From: Mucilaginibacter sp. KACC 22773
GTDB lineage: Bacteria > Bacteroidota > Bacteroidia > Sphingobacteriales > Sphingobacteriaceae
Assembly (NCBI RefSeq): GCF_028736215.1
Contig: NZ_CP117883.1
Span: 5,022,001 to 5,086,000, forward strand
Length of the DNA stretch: 64,000 nucleotides
Direction of reading: 5' to 3'
The position numbers and the translations under genes are program-made. The notes beneath the pieces were generated by a model. It ran no database searches. It was not told the DNA's origin and saw only the letters and a list, made by a program, of their open reading frames with translations. This document shows positions 50,334 to 59,640 of the stretch, piece by piece (the stretch's first letter is position 1; each line of letters begins with the position of its first letter).

Positions 50334-51206
50334 ATGAAAAAAACTTTAGCACTTGCGCTTGGCTGCCTGGTTTTGGCCGGCCTTACTTCTTTTAACCCTG
50401 ATAAAGGCTGGGTTAAGCTGATGGATAAAAAGATGAGCAAATGGACCATTTACCAAAGCTACCGGTTAACCTATCCCTACAAAGGCGAAGCGCCGAAAGG
50501 CGCCGATGGAAAAACGCTGCCACCTATTGGTTATGATAAAAATGAAGGTAATTTATTTTCGGTCGAGATGCAAAACGGCGAACCTGTATTGCATATTACC
50601 GGCGAAATATATGGCTGTATTTATACCAAACAGGAATTTCAAAATTATCGCCTCCGGTTGAAAACCAAATTCGGCACCAAAAAATGGGAACCACGTTTAA
50701 ACGAACCTATGGATTCGGGTTTGTTATACCATTCGCAGGGCGAGTGTGGCGCAGACTATTTTCATGCCTGGATGTTATCACAAGAGTTCCAGGTGATGGA
50801 AGGCGACATTGGCGATTATTGGAACGTAGGCACCGCCCATGCCACCGTGAGGGCCAGCAAGCCTGACGGCGTGCCCAATTACATGTTTGATAAAAATGCG
50901 GATAGGGTTTACATGGGCGTAGGAGCACCTAATCAGGGCTTTTGCCAGCGCCACCAAAACTTTGAAAAACCCAAAGGCGAATGGAACACCATGGAGTTGA
51001 TTTGTTATGGCGATAAAAGTGTTTATATCGTAAACGGCCACGTTGTAAATGCCTTATCAAATTTGGGTTACCAGGATGGTAAGGAGAGTAAGCCCCTAAC
51101 CAAAGGCAAACTCCAGCTGCAAAGCGAAGCTGCCGAAGTTTATTTTAAGGATATCCAGATTAAAAGTATTGATAAAATGCCAGAGGAATATGCTGGTTTA
51201 TTTTGA
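50334..51206 (+). CDS. Secreted DUF1080 (3-keto-disaccharide hydrolase-type) protein
   Basis: 290 aa. Signal peptide MKKTLALALGCLVLAGLTSF. The concanavalin-like DUF1080 domain shows KMSKWTIYQSYR, NYRLRLKTKFGTKKWEP, DSGLLYHSQG, FQVMEGDIGDYW and KGKLQLQSEAAEVYFKDIQIK. Members act on glycans or 3-keto-sugars in the periplasm of Bacteroidota and Planctomycetes. Not within a polysaccharide-utilisation locus here. Confidence 0.88.
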   Translation: MKKTLALALGCLVLAGLTSFNPDKGWVKLMDKKMSKWTIYQSYRLTYPYKGEAPKGADGKTLPPIGYDKNEGNLFSVEMQNGEPVLHITGEIYGCIYTKQEFQNYRLRLKTKFGTKKWEPRLNEPMDSGLLYHSQGECGADYFHAWMLSQEFQVMEGDIGDYWNVGTAHATVRASKPDGVPNYMFDKNADRVYMGVGAPNQGFCQRHQNFEKPKGEWNTMELICYGDKSVYIVNGHVVNALSNLGYQDGKESKPLTKGKLQLQSEAAEVYFKDIQIKSIDKMPEEYAGLF

Positions 51207-51278
51207 ACCAGTTTCGGAAATTAACAGGTTTTTCCATTTTGCCACAATTTATTACCTTTATTTTTCAAGTAATAAATT

Positions 51279-53348
51279 ATGATGTTAAAACTTTCGTGTT
51301 TTATCCTGATATGCGCCTTATCGTTATCGGCAAATGCACAAGTAAGCACAAAAGCAACACTACCAAAACACAAACATAAAAGTACCATACGAAAAAAATT
51401 TATCGATCCGGCCAACATGGATACCTCGGTTAAACCAGGCGATGATTTTTTTGAGTATGCCAACGGCAACTGGCTTAAAAACAACCCTATACCACCCAAT
51501 GAAAATAGTTGGGGCAGCTTCGCCGTGCTACGCTGGCAAAATACCCAAAAGCTTGTAGGTTTATTAAACCAGGTTAGCCGGCAATCGGCAACTGCACCCA
51601 ACGGCAGTTTAAAGCAACTCCTTGGCGATCTTTACGCAAGCGGCATGGATAGTGTCACTATCGAAAAACTGGGTTATTCGCCAATTAAACCCGACCTTGA
51701 GCGCATTGACAAAATCAAAAATTTTGATGACATCATTAATGAATTGGTTTTTGAACGCATTAATGGCAGCGCCCAACTGTTCAGATTGGGGATTGACCCG
51801 GATGATAAAAACTCAACAAAATACATTGTAAATCTTGGCCAGGGAGGCACTTCTTTACCAAATAAGGATTATTATTTGACAAATGACGAGCGCGCAAAAA
51901 AGTTACAAGGTGCTTTAAAAACCCTGATGGTGAAGTTATTCACCCTAACCGGCAGCACTTCTGCTGAAGCAAATAGCAATGCCGCAGCTGTTTATAACCT
52001 GGAAAGTATATTGGCAAAAGCACAGCTTAGCCGCGTGGCCATGCGCGACCCACACGTTATTTATAATAAATTCCTGGTAGCCGACTTTAATAAAATTACC
52101 CCGCATTTAAACTGGACCAAACTGTTGGCCGCGTTAAACATCCCCGAACAGGATAGCATCCTGGTAGGCCAGCCGTCGTTTTTTAAAGTTGCCGACTCTT
52201 TATTAGCGGCCGCACCTGTTGAAAACTGGAAACTTTTATTAAAGTGGAATACCATCAGGGGGTCGGCAGTATATTTAAGTTCGCCTTTTGTAAAAGCAAC
52301 TTTTGACTATAACAGCGCCTTAACCGGCGAAAAAGAACAACTGCCGCGAAGCGAGCGTATAAGTAAGTTGGTTGATAATGCCCTGGGTGAGTTATTAGGC
52401 CAATTATTTGTAGAGAAATATTTTTCGCCATCGGCTAAAAAACGCGTAACCGAACTTGCAAACAACCTAAAAACAGCCCTTGGCGACCGTATCAGACGCC
52501 TTGATTGGATGAGCCCGGACACAAAAGAACACGCGTTAAGAAAGTTGAGCGCCCTTGCGGTAAAAATTGGGTACCCGGAAAAATGGGAAACATACGATGG
52601 TGTAATCGTTAAGCGCAACCGCTATTTAGAAAATGTACGTAATATATCAAAATGGCGTTACAGCTTCGAGATAAGCCACCTTGGCAAACCTGTTGATAAA
52701 AGTCGTTGGGGCATAACGCCGCAAACCGCAAATGCCTACTACTCTACACCCAACAATGAAATAGTTTTTCCGGCGGCGATGCTGCAAATTCCTTTTTTTG
52801 ATTTAGAGGCCGACGATGCGATAAATTATGGCGCCATAGGCAGCATAATAGGACACGAAATAACCCACGGCTTTGACGATAAGGGCCGCCAATATGATAT
52901 AGATGGGGTATTGCGCGATTGGTGGACAAAAAACGATGCCGACAAATTTAAAGCACGTACCAACCAATTAATAGTGCAATATAATAGCCTTACTGTACTG
53001 GATACCTTGCATGTAAATGGCCGGCTAACCCTTGGCGAAAACATTGCCGATTTGGGCGGCTTAAACATAGCTTATGAAGCCTTCCTGAAAACAAAACAAG
53101 GTCAGTCGGCCAACAGGATAGATGGCTTTACGCCCGATCAGCGCTTCTTTCTGTCATGGGCCCAGGTATGGCGCAACGCTCAACGCCCGGAGGCCATAGC
53201 CCAGCGCATATTAACAAGCCCCTACCCGATTGATAAGCACCGCACGAACATCACCTTAACCAATATTAGCGCCTGGTACAAGGCATTTAACATTAAGCCC
53301 GGCGATAAAATGTACAAAAAGCCGGAAGACAGGACGGAGATTTGGTAG
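51279..53348 (+). CDS. M13-family zinc metallopeptidase, paralogue 2
   Basis: 689 aa with signal peptide (SANAQVS). FIDPANMDTSVKPGDDFFEY opens the M13 N domain; zinc site GHEITHGFDDKG and ENIADLGGLNIAYEA; end KKPEDRTEIW. All catalytic residues are present. It is followed by paralogue 3 after 126 bp. The three copies share leader, domain order and C-terminus but differ most in the middle of the N domain. Confidence 0.94.
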   Translation: MMLKLSCFILICALSLSANAQVSTKATLPKHKHKSTIRKKFIDPANMDTSVKPGDDFFEYANGNWLKNNPIPPNENSWGSFAVLRWQNTQKLVGLLNQVSRQSATAPNGSLKQLLGDLYASGMDSVTIEKLGYSPIKPDLERIDKIKNFDDIINELVFERINGSAQLFRLGIDPDDKNSTKYIVNLGQGGTSLPNKDYYLTNDERAKKLQGALKTLMVKLFTLTGSTSAEANSNAAAVYNLESILAKAQLSRVAMRDPHVIYNKFLVADFNKITPHLNWTKLLAALNIPEQDSILVGQPSFFKVADSLLAAAPVENWKLLLKWNTIRGSAVYLSSPFVKATFDYNSALTGEKEQLPRSERISKLVDNALGELLGQLFVEKYFSPSAKKRVTELANNLKTALGDRIRRLDWMSPDTKEHALRKLSALAVKIGYPEKWETYDGVIVKRNRYLENVRNISKWRYSFEISHLGKPVDKSRWGITPQTANAYYSTPNNEIVFPAAMLQIPFFDLEADDAINYGAIGSIIGHEITHGFDDKGRQYDIDGVLRDWWTKNDADKFKARTNQLIVQYNSLTVLDTLHVNGRLTLGENIADLGGLNIAYEAFLKTKQGQSANRIDGFTPDQRFFLSWAQVWRNAQRPEAIAQRILTSPYPIDKHRTNITLTNISAWYKAFNIKPGDKMYKKPEDRTEIW

Positions 53349-53474
53349 GTTTTAATATCGGATACCTGGACTGGCCCTGACTATCTGCCAGTCTTAGTTT
53401 TGATATCCGGCCACCTTTTTGGTTAGTACGTTATTTCGGTAATTTATTACCTTTAATTTTCAAATAATATTATA

Positions 53475-55541
53475 ATGAAATTAAAATTCTGGTGTTTTAT
53501 GCTCATGGTAGCCTTATTACCATCGGTAAACGCCCAGGTAACCGGTAAAACAAAACCACCAAAACACAAAACTACCATACGCAAAAAATTTATCGACCCG
53601 GCTAATATGGATATGTCCGTTAACCCCGGCGATGATTTTTTTGAATATGCCAACGGTACCTGGATAAAAAACAACCCCATACCTGACAATGAAAACCGCT
53701 GGGGCAGCTTTGCTGTGCTACGCCACGAAAACACCCAAAAACTTTTACGATTATTGGAAGAAGTAAGCCAGCAATCCGTAACGGCGCCTAAAGGCAGCAT
53801 TGAACAACGCGTTGGTGACCTTTACGCCAGCGGCATGGATAGCCTGGCTATTGAAAGGTTAGGTTACTCGCATATTAAACCGGACCTGGAACGCATCGGC
53901 AAAATCAAAGACTTGAATGGCCTAATCAACGAGCTTGCTTTTGAACGTGTTAATGGCATAGTTGTCCTGTTATTTGGCCTGGAGGCTGTTCAGGATGATA
54001 AAAATGTATCAAAGTATATTCTTCGCCTTAGCCAGGGAGGCATCTCGTTACCCGACAGGGCATATTACTTACAAAATGATAAACGATCCAAAAGCGTTAC
54101 AGATGCATTAAAAACTTTCATAATAACCATATTTAGGTTAAATGGTTGTAGCGCAGATGAAGCTGCTAAAAACGCCGGAATAGTTTATAACCTTGAGGTT
54201 GCTTTGGCAAAAGCGCAGCTTTCCCGTGTGGCGATGCGCGACCCGAATGTTATTTACAATAAATTCCTTGTAGCAGATTTCGTTAAAGTTACCCCACATT
54301 TAAACTGGACAGCATTATTGCCCATGTTTCATGCACCTGGCCAGGATAGCATCCTGGTTAGCCAGCCCTCCTTTTTCAAAGCTACCGATTCCCTGTTAGC
54401 GGTTACCCCTGTTGAAAACTGGAAAATACTTCTTAAATGGGGTATTTTAAGAGGCGCTTCGCCCGCCTTAAGCTCGCCTTTTGCACAAGCATACTTAGCT
54501 TATAAAAACGTTTTAACAGGTGAAAAAACACAATTACCCCATAACGAACGAGTGAGCCACACTATTGACGAGGTCCTTGGCCAATTGTTGGGCCAACTAT
54601 ATGTAAAGAAATATTTTAGCCCGGCCGCCAGACAATATGCGGTGATGCTTGTAAACAACATTAAAATAGCTTTGGGCGACCGCATTAAGCGCCTGGATTG
54701 GATGTGTCCGGAAACAAAAGAACAGGCGCTAAAAAAAATACGCGCAATTACTTTAAAAATAGGTTATCCTGATAAATGGGAAACATATGATGGTGTAATC
54801 ATAAAACGCGACGACTATGTAGGAAACATCCGTAGTCTTTTAAAATGGCGGTATAATTTTAACATAAGCCTTCTGGGCAAACCGGTTGATAAAACCCGTT
54901 GGGGAATTACACCGCAAACCGTTAACGCTTACTATTCCGAAACCAATAATGAAATCGTTTTCCCGGCAGCTATGCTGCAATTCCCTTTCTTTGATTTACA
55001 GGCCGATGATGCCGTAAATTACGGTGGTATAGGCGGTATTATAGGCCATGAAATTATCCATGGTTTTGACGATAAAGGCCGCCGGTATGATGCCAACGGC
55101 GACCTGCGCAACTGGTGGACGAAAAGTGATGCTGACAAATTTAAAATACGCGCCAACCAACTGGTAATGCAATACAATAACCTTACAGTCCTGGATACCC
55201 TGCACGTAAACGGCAAACTAACCCTTGGCGAAAACATTGCCGACCTGGGTGGCTTGAGCATAGCCTATGAGGCCTTCCTGAAAACAAAACAAAGTCGGTC
55301 GGCCAAAGTTATAGACGGATTTACGCCCAATCAGCGTTTCTTTCTGTCATGGGCGCAAACTTGGCGCAGTTCGGAACGCCCCGAGGCTACTGCCCAAAAT
55401 ATCCTTAAGGATCCGCACTCGCCCGATAAGCACCGCACCAATGCCACCTTAACCAACATCAGCGCCTGGTACAAGGCATTTAACATTAAGCCGGGCGATA
55501 AATTGTACAAAAAACCGGAAGACAGGACGCGGATTTGGTAA
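53475..55541 (+). CDS. M13-family zinc metallopeptidase, paralogue 3
   Basis: 688 aa with signal peptide (VNAQVTG). Zinc site GHEIIHGFDDKGRRYD, NAYYSETNNEIVFPAAMLQ and ENIADLGGLSIAYEA are intact. Its signal peptide is closest to paralogue 1 at 30084 (KLKFWCFMLMVALLPSVNA versus KLRFWCFIFLIVLWQSVNA), which suggests these two separated after the tandem pair or by a later copy. Probably periplasmic peptide degradation. Confidence 0.94.
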   Translation: MKLKFWCFMLMVALLPSVNAQVTGKTKPPKHKTTIRKKFIDPANMDMSVNPGDDFFEYANGTWIKNNPIPDNENRWGSFAVLRHENTQKLLRLLEEVSQQSVTAPKGSIEQRVGDLYASGMDSLAIERLGYSHIKPDLERIGKIKDLNGLINELAFERVNGIVVLLFGLEAVQDDKNVSKYILRLSQGGISLPDRAYYLQNDKRSKSVTDALKTFIITIFRLNGCSADEAAKNAGIVYNLEVALAKAQLSRVAMRDPNVIYNKFLVADFVKVTPHLNWTALLPMFHAPGQDSILVSQPSFFKATDSLLAVTPVENWKILLKWGILRGASPALSSPFAQAYLAYKNVLTGEKTQLPHNERVSHTIDEVLGQLLGQLYVKKYFSPAARQYAVMLVNNIKIALGDRIKRLDWMCPETKEQALKKIRAITLKIGYPDKWETYDGVIIKRDDYVGNIRSLLKWRYNFNISLLGKPVDKTRWGITPQTVNAYYSETNNEIVFPAAMLQFPFFDLQADDAVNYGGIGGIIGHEIIHGFDDKGRRYDANGDLRNWWTKSDADKFKIRANQLVMQYNNLTVLDTLHVNGKLTLGENIADLGGLSIAYEAFLKTKQSRSAKVIDGFTPNQRFFLSWAQTWRSSERPEATAQNILKDPHSPDKHRTNATLTNISAWYKAFNIKPGDKLYKKPEDRTRIW

Positions 55542-56104
55542 CTTTTTTTAGTAGCAAGTATTGAGTATCAAGACAGGGTATGCAATCGCACAGCGTAAAC
55601 CTGGTTACCAATCTTACTAACTGATACTACTGTTAAGTCAACAGTACTAAGTCGTAAGTCTAAAGTTGAATTTTTTCTTTTTTTGACTTAGAACTTAAGA
55701 CTTTGGGCTAAAGACTATCCGTCAATTTATCGTTGATACGACACTACCAGCTTAGTATCTGATATTCTCCCCAAAAAATCTTGATACTTGATACTAACTA
55801 CTTGGTACTAAAAGGGGCGTTGCCTGCGGCCCGGGCTCCATGCTTATACTGCACAGGCCTTAGCCACATTGGCCGGTATCCGCGCCGATCCCTAACGCAA
55901 ATTTGTCTGAACTTGGATTAAGCAGATTTATCAGATTTTTGGATTTTGATTTCTTATCCTTAGATTAATTTATGTGCTCCAGAGGGGGTAGAAGCTTTGT
56001 GGATGCAAGGATTTAAGATTACGGCAATCAAACAATTAAAAACTTATTCATACATTGAACCCACATAAATAACTGAATTTTTAAAACCTTAAACCTAATA
56101 TAAT
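55542..56104. repeat. Cluster of repeat elements after the M13 pair
   Basis: In order: TTGATAC-type heptads 55550-55577 (AGTAGCA, AGTATTG, AGTATCA, AGACAGG); an AAGTCTT-type palindrome with a long conserved tail 55625-55755 that has a second copy at 59517-59640; TTGATAC, TTGATAC, TAACTAC, TTGGTAC at 55780-55808; and copy 2 of the GC-rich core at 55813-55930 (copy 1 at 22207). No gene is supported. Confidence 0.85.
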
Positions 56105-56425
56105 ATGGGACTCGGCGCACCTGAAATCATTTTAATTATTATTGCCTTTGGTGGCATGTGGTTTATACCTGCTATCTGGGGATGCAACGCAGGTTCAAAA
56201 AGAGCAATCGGCTCAGTCGGCGGGCTGCTATTGGGCCTGTTTCTTAGCATATTTGGTGTAATTATAGTTTATTGCACCAGGCGGATAGATGAAAAACCAT
56301 TTTACGGCTTCCCCAATCAATCGCCTGCAGATGAATTGCAAAAGTATAAGCAGTTGTTAGATAGCGGCGCAATCACAGAAAACGAATATAATATTCAAAA
56401 GGGCAGAATTTTAAATTCAAACTGA
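56105..56425 (+). CDS. Small membrane protein with SHOCT domain
   Basis: 106 aa. Two hydrophobic segments (residues 6-22 and 38-58) and a C-terminal SHOCT motif, ADELQKYKQLLDSGAITENEYNIQKGRIL, which is a short oligomerisation module. Function unknown. Single gene. Confidence 0.82.
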   Translation: MGLGAPEIILIIIAFGGMWFIPAIWGCNAGSKRAIGSVGGLLLGLFLSIFGVIIVYCTRRIDEKPFYGFPNQSPADELQKYKQLLDSGAITENEYNIQKGRILNSN

Positions 56426-56724
56426 TGAGCTTTTGAGATGTTCCTTCGCACAACGCGGCACATTAAACTTTACAAGCCAGGAAAATCACTTTTCAACTTT
56501 CATCAGCAAATCGCTAATCTGTAAATGATTATATAATTTTAAGCTGCCTCGGAGAGGCTCACTGTTTGTAAAACAGTTAACTTTTTTGCTCCTTAGGAAC
56601 TAACTTCTTCAGGATCAACTCTTAAAAGCGATTTCCATATTTTACAAGTACCATGGCATTCCCAATTGAAGCACTTTACTATGTTTGTATTAAAGTATAT
56701 TATTCCGCATAAAAAAAATTGATA
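56426..56724. other. Intergenic region, nothing identified
   Basis: A/T-rich 299-bp stretch. I see no gene, repeat family or strong hairpin. Confidence 0.4.
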
Positions 56725-57222
56725 ATGGCCCTCAAAAACGACCTTACTAAACTCGACAAAAAGGCGCTGATTGAAATATTAGCCGACTTATATAAAAAAA
56801 ACAAACAGGTAAAAGAATACCTCGACTTTTATTTCAAGCCGGATGAAGATGGCTTATTTGAAAAATATCAGGCCAAAGTATATGAGACCTTTTATCCGAA
56901 GCGAGGTTTCGGCTATAACTTAAAACAGGGTAAACAATACATTAGCGAATTTAAAAAGCTGGAGGCCTCTGCGGCGCTTTTGGCAGCGCTGATGCTTTTT
57001 TACGTGCAAACAGGCATCCAATTCACAAACGACTATGGCGACATAGACGAGACTTTTTATAACAGCCTTTCCAGTACCTATGCAAGCGCTTTAAAACTCC
57101 TCAAAAAAGAGGATTTACTTGACCAGTTTGAAGAACGGGCTTTCCAGCTATTGCTCGATTCGAAAAATATTGGCTGGGGTTTAAATGACAGTCTTTCTTA
57201 TACGTTTTATAATTTTTATTAA
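56725..57222 (+). CDS. DUF6155-like protein
   Basis: 165 aa from ATG 56725. LKKLDKKALIEILADLYKKNKQVKEYLDFYF-type opening (seen here as KLDKKALIEILADLY) and KYQAKVYETFYPKRGFGYNLKQG match the DUF6155 family, helical and of unknown function. Cytoplasmic; no clear operon partner. Confidence 0.7.
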   Translation: MALKNDLTKLDKKALIEILADLYKKNKQVKEYLDFYFKPDEDGLFEKYQAKVYETFYPKRGFGYNLKQGKQYISEFKKLEASAALLAALMLFYVQTGIQFTNDYGDIDETFYNSLSSTYASALKLLKKEDLLDQFEERAFQLLLDSKNIGWGLNDSLSYTFYNFY

Positions 57223-57337
57223 ACCTTTAATCGGGGTATTTTTAGTCCTGTATTTCGCTTGTCAAAGGGAATGTTCAAGCGCTCCAAACTTTACAGCCTC
57301 CAAACATTTCGGCCTTAAAACATCCCCGCCAAACAGT

Positions 57338-57345
57338 TATCTTTG
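57338..57345 (+). promoter_or_regulatory. Possible -7 promoter element
   Basis: TATCTTTG matches TAnnTTTG and lies 8 bp before the ATG of the next gene. A clear -33 TTTG at the usual spacing was not found. Confidence 0.35.
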
Positions 57346-57353
57346 CGGCTGTT

Positions 57354-58706
57354 ATGATTATCCAGCAGTTCTACGACAAAGGTTTGGCGCATGCATCGTA
57401 CGCCGTTATTCGCACAGGCAAAATGATCCTTATTGATCCGGCGCGCGATCCTTTGCCATATTATTCCCTTGCGGCCCAGCACAATGCCGATATAGTGGGC
57501 GTTATTGAAACCCACCCCCATGCCGATTTTGTGAGTTCGCATCTTGAAATTCACCAGGTTACTGATGCCGTTATTTATTGCAGCAAGCTTACCGGCGCCA
57601 CCTACCCCCATGAAACCTTCGACGATGGCGATGTTATCCAACTGAATGATGTGAAGCTAAAAGCCATAAATACCCCCGGCCACTCCCCCGATTCTATTTG
57701 TATTTTACTGGTAGACGAAGAGGGTAAAGAAACAGCCGTTTTTACCGGCGATACCTTATTTGTTGGTGACGTTGGCCGCCCCGATCTGCGCGAAAATGTG
57801 GGCAACATTACTGCCAAAAAAGAAGAACTGGCCAAACAAATGTACCTGAGCACCCGCCACAAGCTCATGACCCTGCCCAAAAACGTTATAGTTTATCCGG
57901 CGCATGGCCCGGGCTCACTTTGTGGCAAAAATATGAGCCCCGACCTGCAAAGTACTATCGGCCGCGAAATACAGGAAAATTACGCCTTGCAACTGATGGA
58001 CGAGGCAACCTTCATCAAAACCCTCATGGCCGACCAGCCATTTATACCAAAATACTTTGGTTACGATGTAGAATTGAATAAAACCGGCGCTCTTAAATTC
58101 CAGCAAAGCATTGATAACATCGTAAAATTCGAGGCCGATATTCAATTGCAGGAAAAAATCGCCATTATAGATAGTCGGCCTAAAACGCTTTTCAGTGCCG
58201 GCCACATTCCGGGCGCTATCAACCTGCAGGATGGCGACAAGTTTGAAACCTGGTTAGGCTCGATACTGCAGCCCGACGAAAAATTTTACCTTGTTGCAGA
58301 AGATGACGATACTGCCGATTTATTGGTAAAAAAAGCTGCCAAAATAGGTTATGAAAGCAACATCATGGCTATACAGCTATCGCCCCAAAACATTATTGAA
58401 AACCTCCCCGATCTGGATCTTAAAGATTTTAAGGCCCGGCCCGAAAACTATACCATCATAGATGTCAGGAATACCAACGAAGTAAATGAGGGTAAAATAT
58501 TTAAACATGCCATCAATATCCCTCTTCCCGAACTGCGGGAACGTATTGATGAAATACCTGCAGATAAGCCAATTGTTGTGCACTGCGCGGCGGGTTACCG
58601 CTCGGCTGCTGCAACAAGTATTATAGCAGGCACCATAAGCGAAGTGCCTGTTTATGACCTGGGCGAAGTTGTGACGGAATTTGCTAAAAATGTTCATGGT
58701 TCATAG
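57354..58706 (+). CDS. Metallo-beta-lactamase / rhodanese fusion (persulfide dioxygenase-like)
   Basis: 450 aa. MBL fold (1-250) with ETHPHADFVSSHLEI, TPGHSPDSICILL, FTGDTLFVGDVGRPDL and YPAHGPGS, close to ETHE1/BlhA-type enzymes that oxidise glutathione persulfide. Two rhodanese domains follow: the first (about 260-345) lacks an active-site Cys, the second has VVHCAAGYRSAAATS. Likely cytoplasmic sulphide detoxification. The last four codons and stop (VHGS, TAG) are spelled by the ATGAACC-family repeat. Confidence 0.88.
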   Translation: MIIQQFYDKGLAHASYAVIRTGKMILIDPARDPLPYYSLAAQHNADIVGVIETHPHADFVSSHLEIHQVTDAVIYCSKLTGATYPHETFDDGDVIQLNDVKLKAINTPGHSPDSICILLVDEEGKETAVFTGDTLFVGDVGRPDLRENVGNITAKKEELAKQMYLSTRHKLMTLPKNVIVYPAHGPGSLCGKNMSPDLQSTIGREIQENYALQLMDEATFIKTLMADQPFIPKYFGYDVELNKTGALKFQQSIDNIVKFEADIQLQEKIAIIDSRPKTLFSAGHIPGAINLQDGDKFETWLGSILQPDEKFYLVAEDDDTADLLVKKAAKIGYESNIMAIQLSPQNIIENLPDLDLKDFKARPENYTIIDVRNTNEVNEGKIFKHAINIPLPELRERIDEIPADKPIVVHCAAGYRSAAATSIIAGTISEVPVYDLGEVVTEFAKNVHGS

Positions 58707-58855
58707 ATCATTGTTCATGGCGAACGCAGCCCCGTTAGCAGGATAAGCTTCTTGCCCAATTGATTAACAAACCGTTAACCCATGAACCATGATCGATAAG
58801 CCATGAACTATGATCCATCAACTATGAACTATCAATCATGAACCATGAACTAAAA
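58692..58855. repeat. ATGAACC-family heptad palindrome joining two genes
   Basis: Left arm GTTCATG, GTTCATA, GATCATT, GTTCATG. Right arm from 58779: CATGAAC, CATGATC, then CATGAAC, TATGATC, CATCAAC, TATGAAC, TATCAAT, CATGAAC, CATGAAC. The left arm holds the end of the MBL gene, the right arm the start of mnmD. Confidence 0.9.
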
Positions 58856-59515
58856 ATAGTTACAACCGCCGATGGTTCAAAAACCATTTACAACGCCGAA
58901 GTAGGTGAGCTTTACCATTCGCGCAACGGGGCGCTGCAGGAAAGTCTGCAAGTATTTGTAAACGCGGGGCTTAACTATTTCCTTGATCAAAATAATACAA
59001 AGGAAGTAAGCATCTTAGAAGTTGGTTTTGGCACGGGGCTCAATTTTTTGTTGAGCGCAGATGCTTGCACAATTAACCACATCAACCTTAACTATACCGG
59101 CATTGAAGCATACCCGCTTGCAGCCCAAATGATGAGCCAGACCGGTTATCATGATTATACCTCTGCTGAATTGTGGAATTCATATTTAAAAAACTACCCT
59201 GTGGCTTTAACCGATGTAGTAAGCATTAACGGTAATTGCCTGCTACAAATAGCCAACTGCAAATTGTTGGATTTTCAATCAGGCCGGCAATATGACATTG
59301 TTTATTTTGATGCATTTGCAGCATCGCGCCAGCCCGAAATGTGGGAACAACAAGCCATTAGCCATGTTGCGGGCTTTGTAAAGCCCGGCGGTGTATTTGT
59401 TACCTACGCCATAACCGGCAACCTTAAACGGATGCTTAAAGCGCTTGGTTTTAGCATACAAAAAGTACCAGGCGCCGCGGGCAAGCGCGAAATGCTACGG
59501 GCAATAAAACATTAA
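58838..59515 (+). CDS. mnmD: tRNA (5-methylaminomethyl-2-thiouridine) methyltransferase MnmD
   Basis: 225 aa. YHSRNGALQESLQVFV and ILEVGFGTGLNFLL (SAM loop) are signatures of the MnmC2/MnmD family, and YFDAFAASRQPEMW is its catalytic region. It is the stand-alone methyltransferase without the FAD oxidase part. The start codon and first codons (MNHEL) are heptads of the adjoining repeat. A stretch CLLQIANCKLLDFQ may be a small insertion. Confidence 0.88.
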   Translation: MNHELKIVTTADGSKTIYNAEVGELYHSRNGALQESLQVFVNAGLNYFLDQNNTKEVSILEVGFGTGLNFLLSADACTINHINLNYTGIEAYPLAAQMMSQTGYHDYTSAELWNSYLKNYPVALTDVVSINGNCLLQIANCKLLDFQSGRQYDIVYFDAFAASRQPEMWEQQAISHVAGFVKPGGVFVTYAITGNLKRMLKALGFSIQKVPGAAGKREMLRAIKH

Positions 59516-59516
59516 A

Positions 59517-59640
59517 GTACTGCTGTTAAGTCAACAGTACTAAGCCGTAAGTCCAAAGTTGATTTTTTTTGACCTGGGACTTAAGACTTTGGGCTAAAGA
59601 CTATCCGTAACTTTATCGATGACACAACACTACCAGCTTA
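59517..59640. repeat. AAGTCTT-type palindrome with conserved tail, copy 2
   Basis: Nearly the same sequence as 55625-55755, including CTGTTAAGTCAACAGTACTAAG at the left (with a small palindrome) and CTATCCGTAACTTTATCG plus ACACTACCAGCTTA at the right. The right end contains the stop codon of the minus-strand barrel gene (59638-59640). Confidence 0.85.

Noticed and set aside
59215..59290. Possible in-frame heptad insertion in mnmD (CLLQIANCKLLDFQ)
   Set aside because: CAAATAG, CCAACTG, CAAATTG words are suggestive, but the run is too short and the family varies in length here, so I do not claim an insertion.
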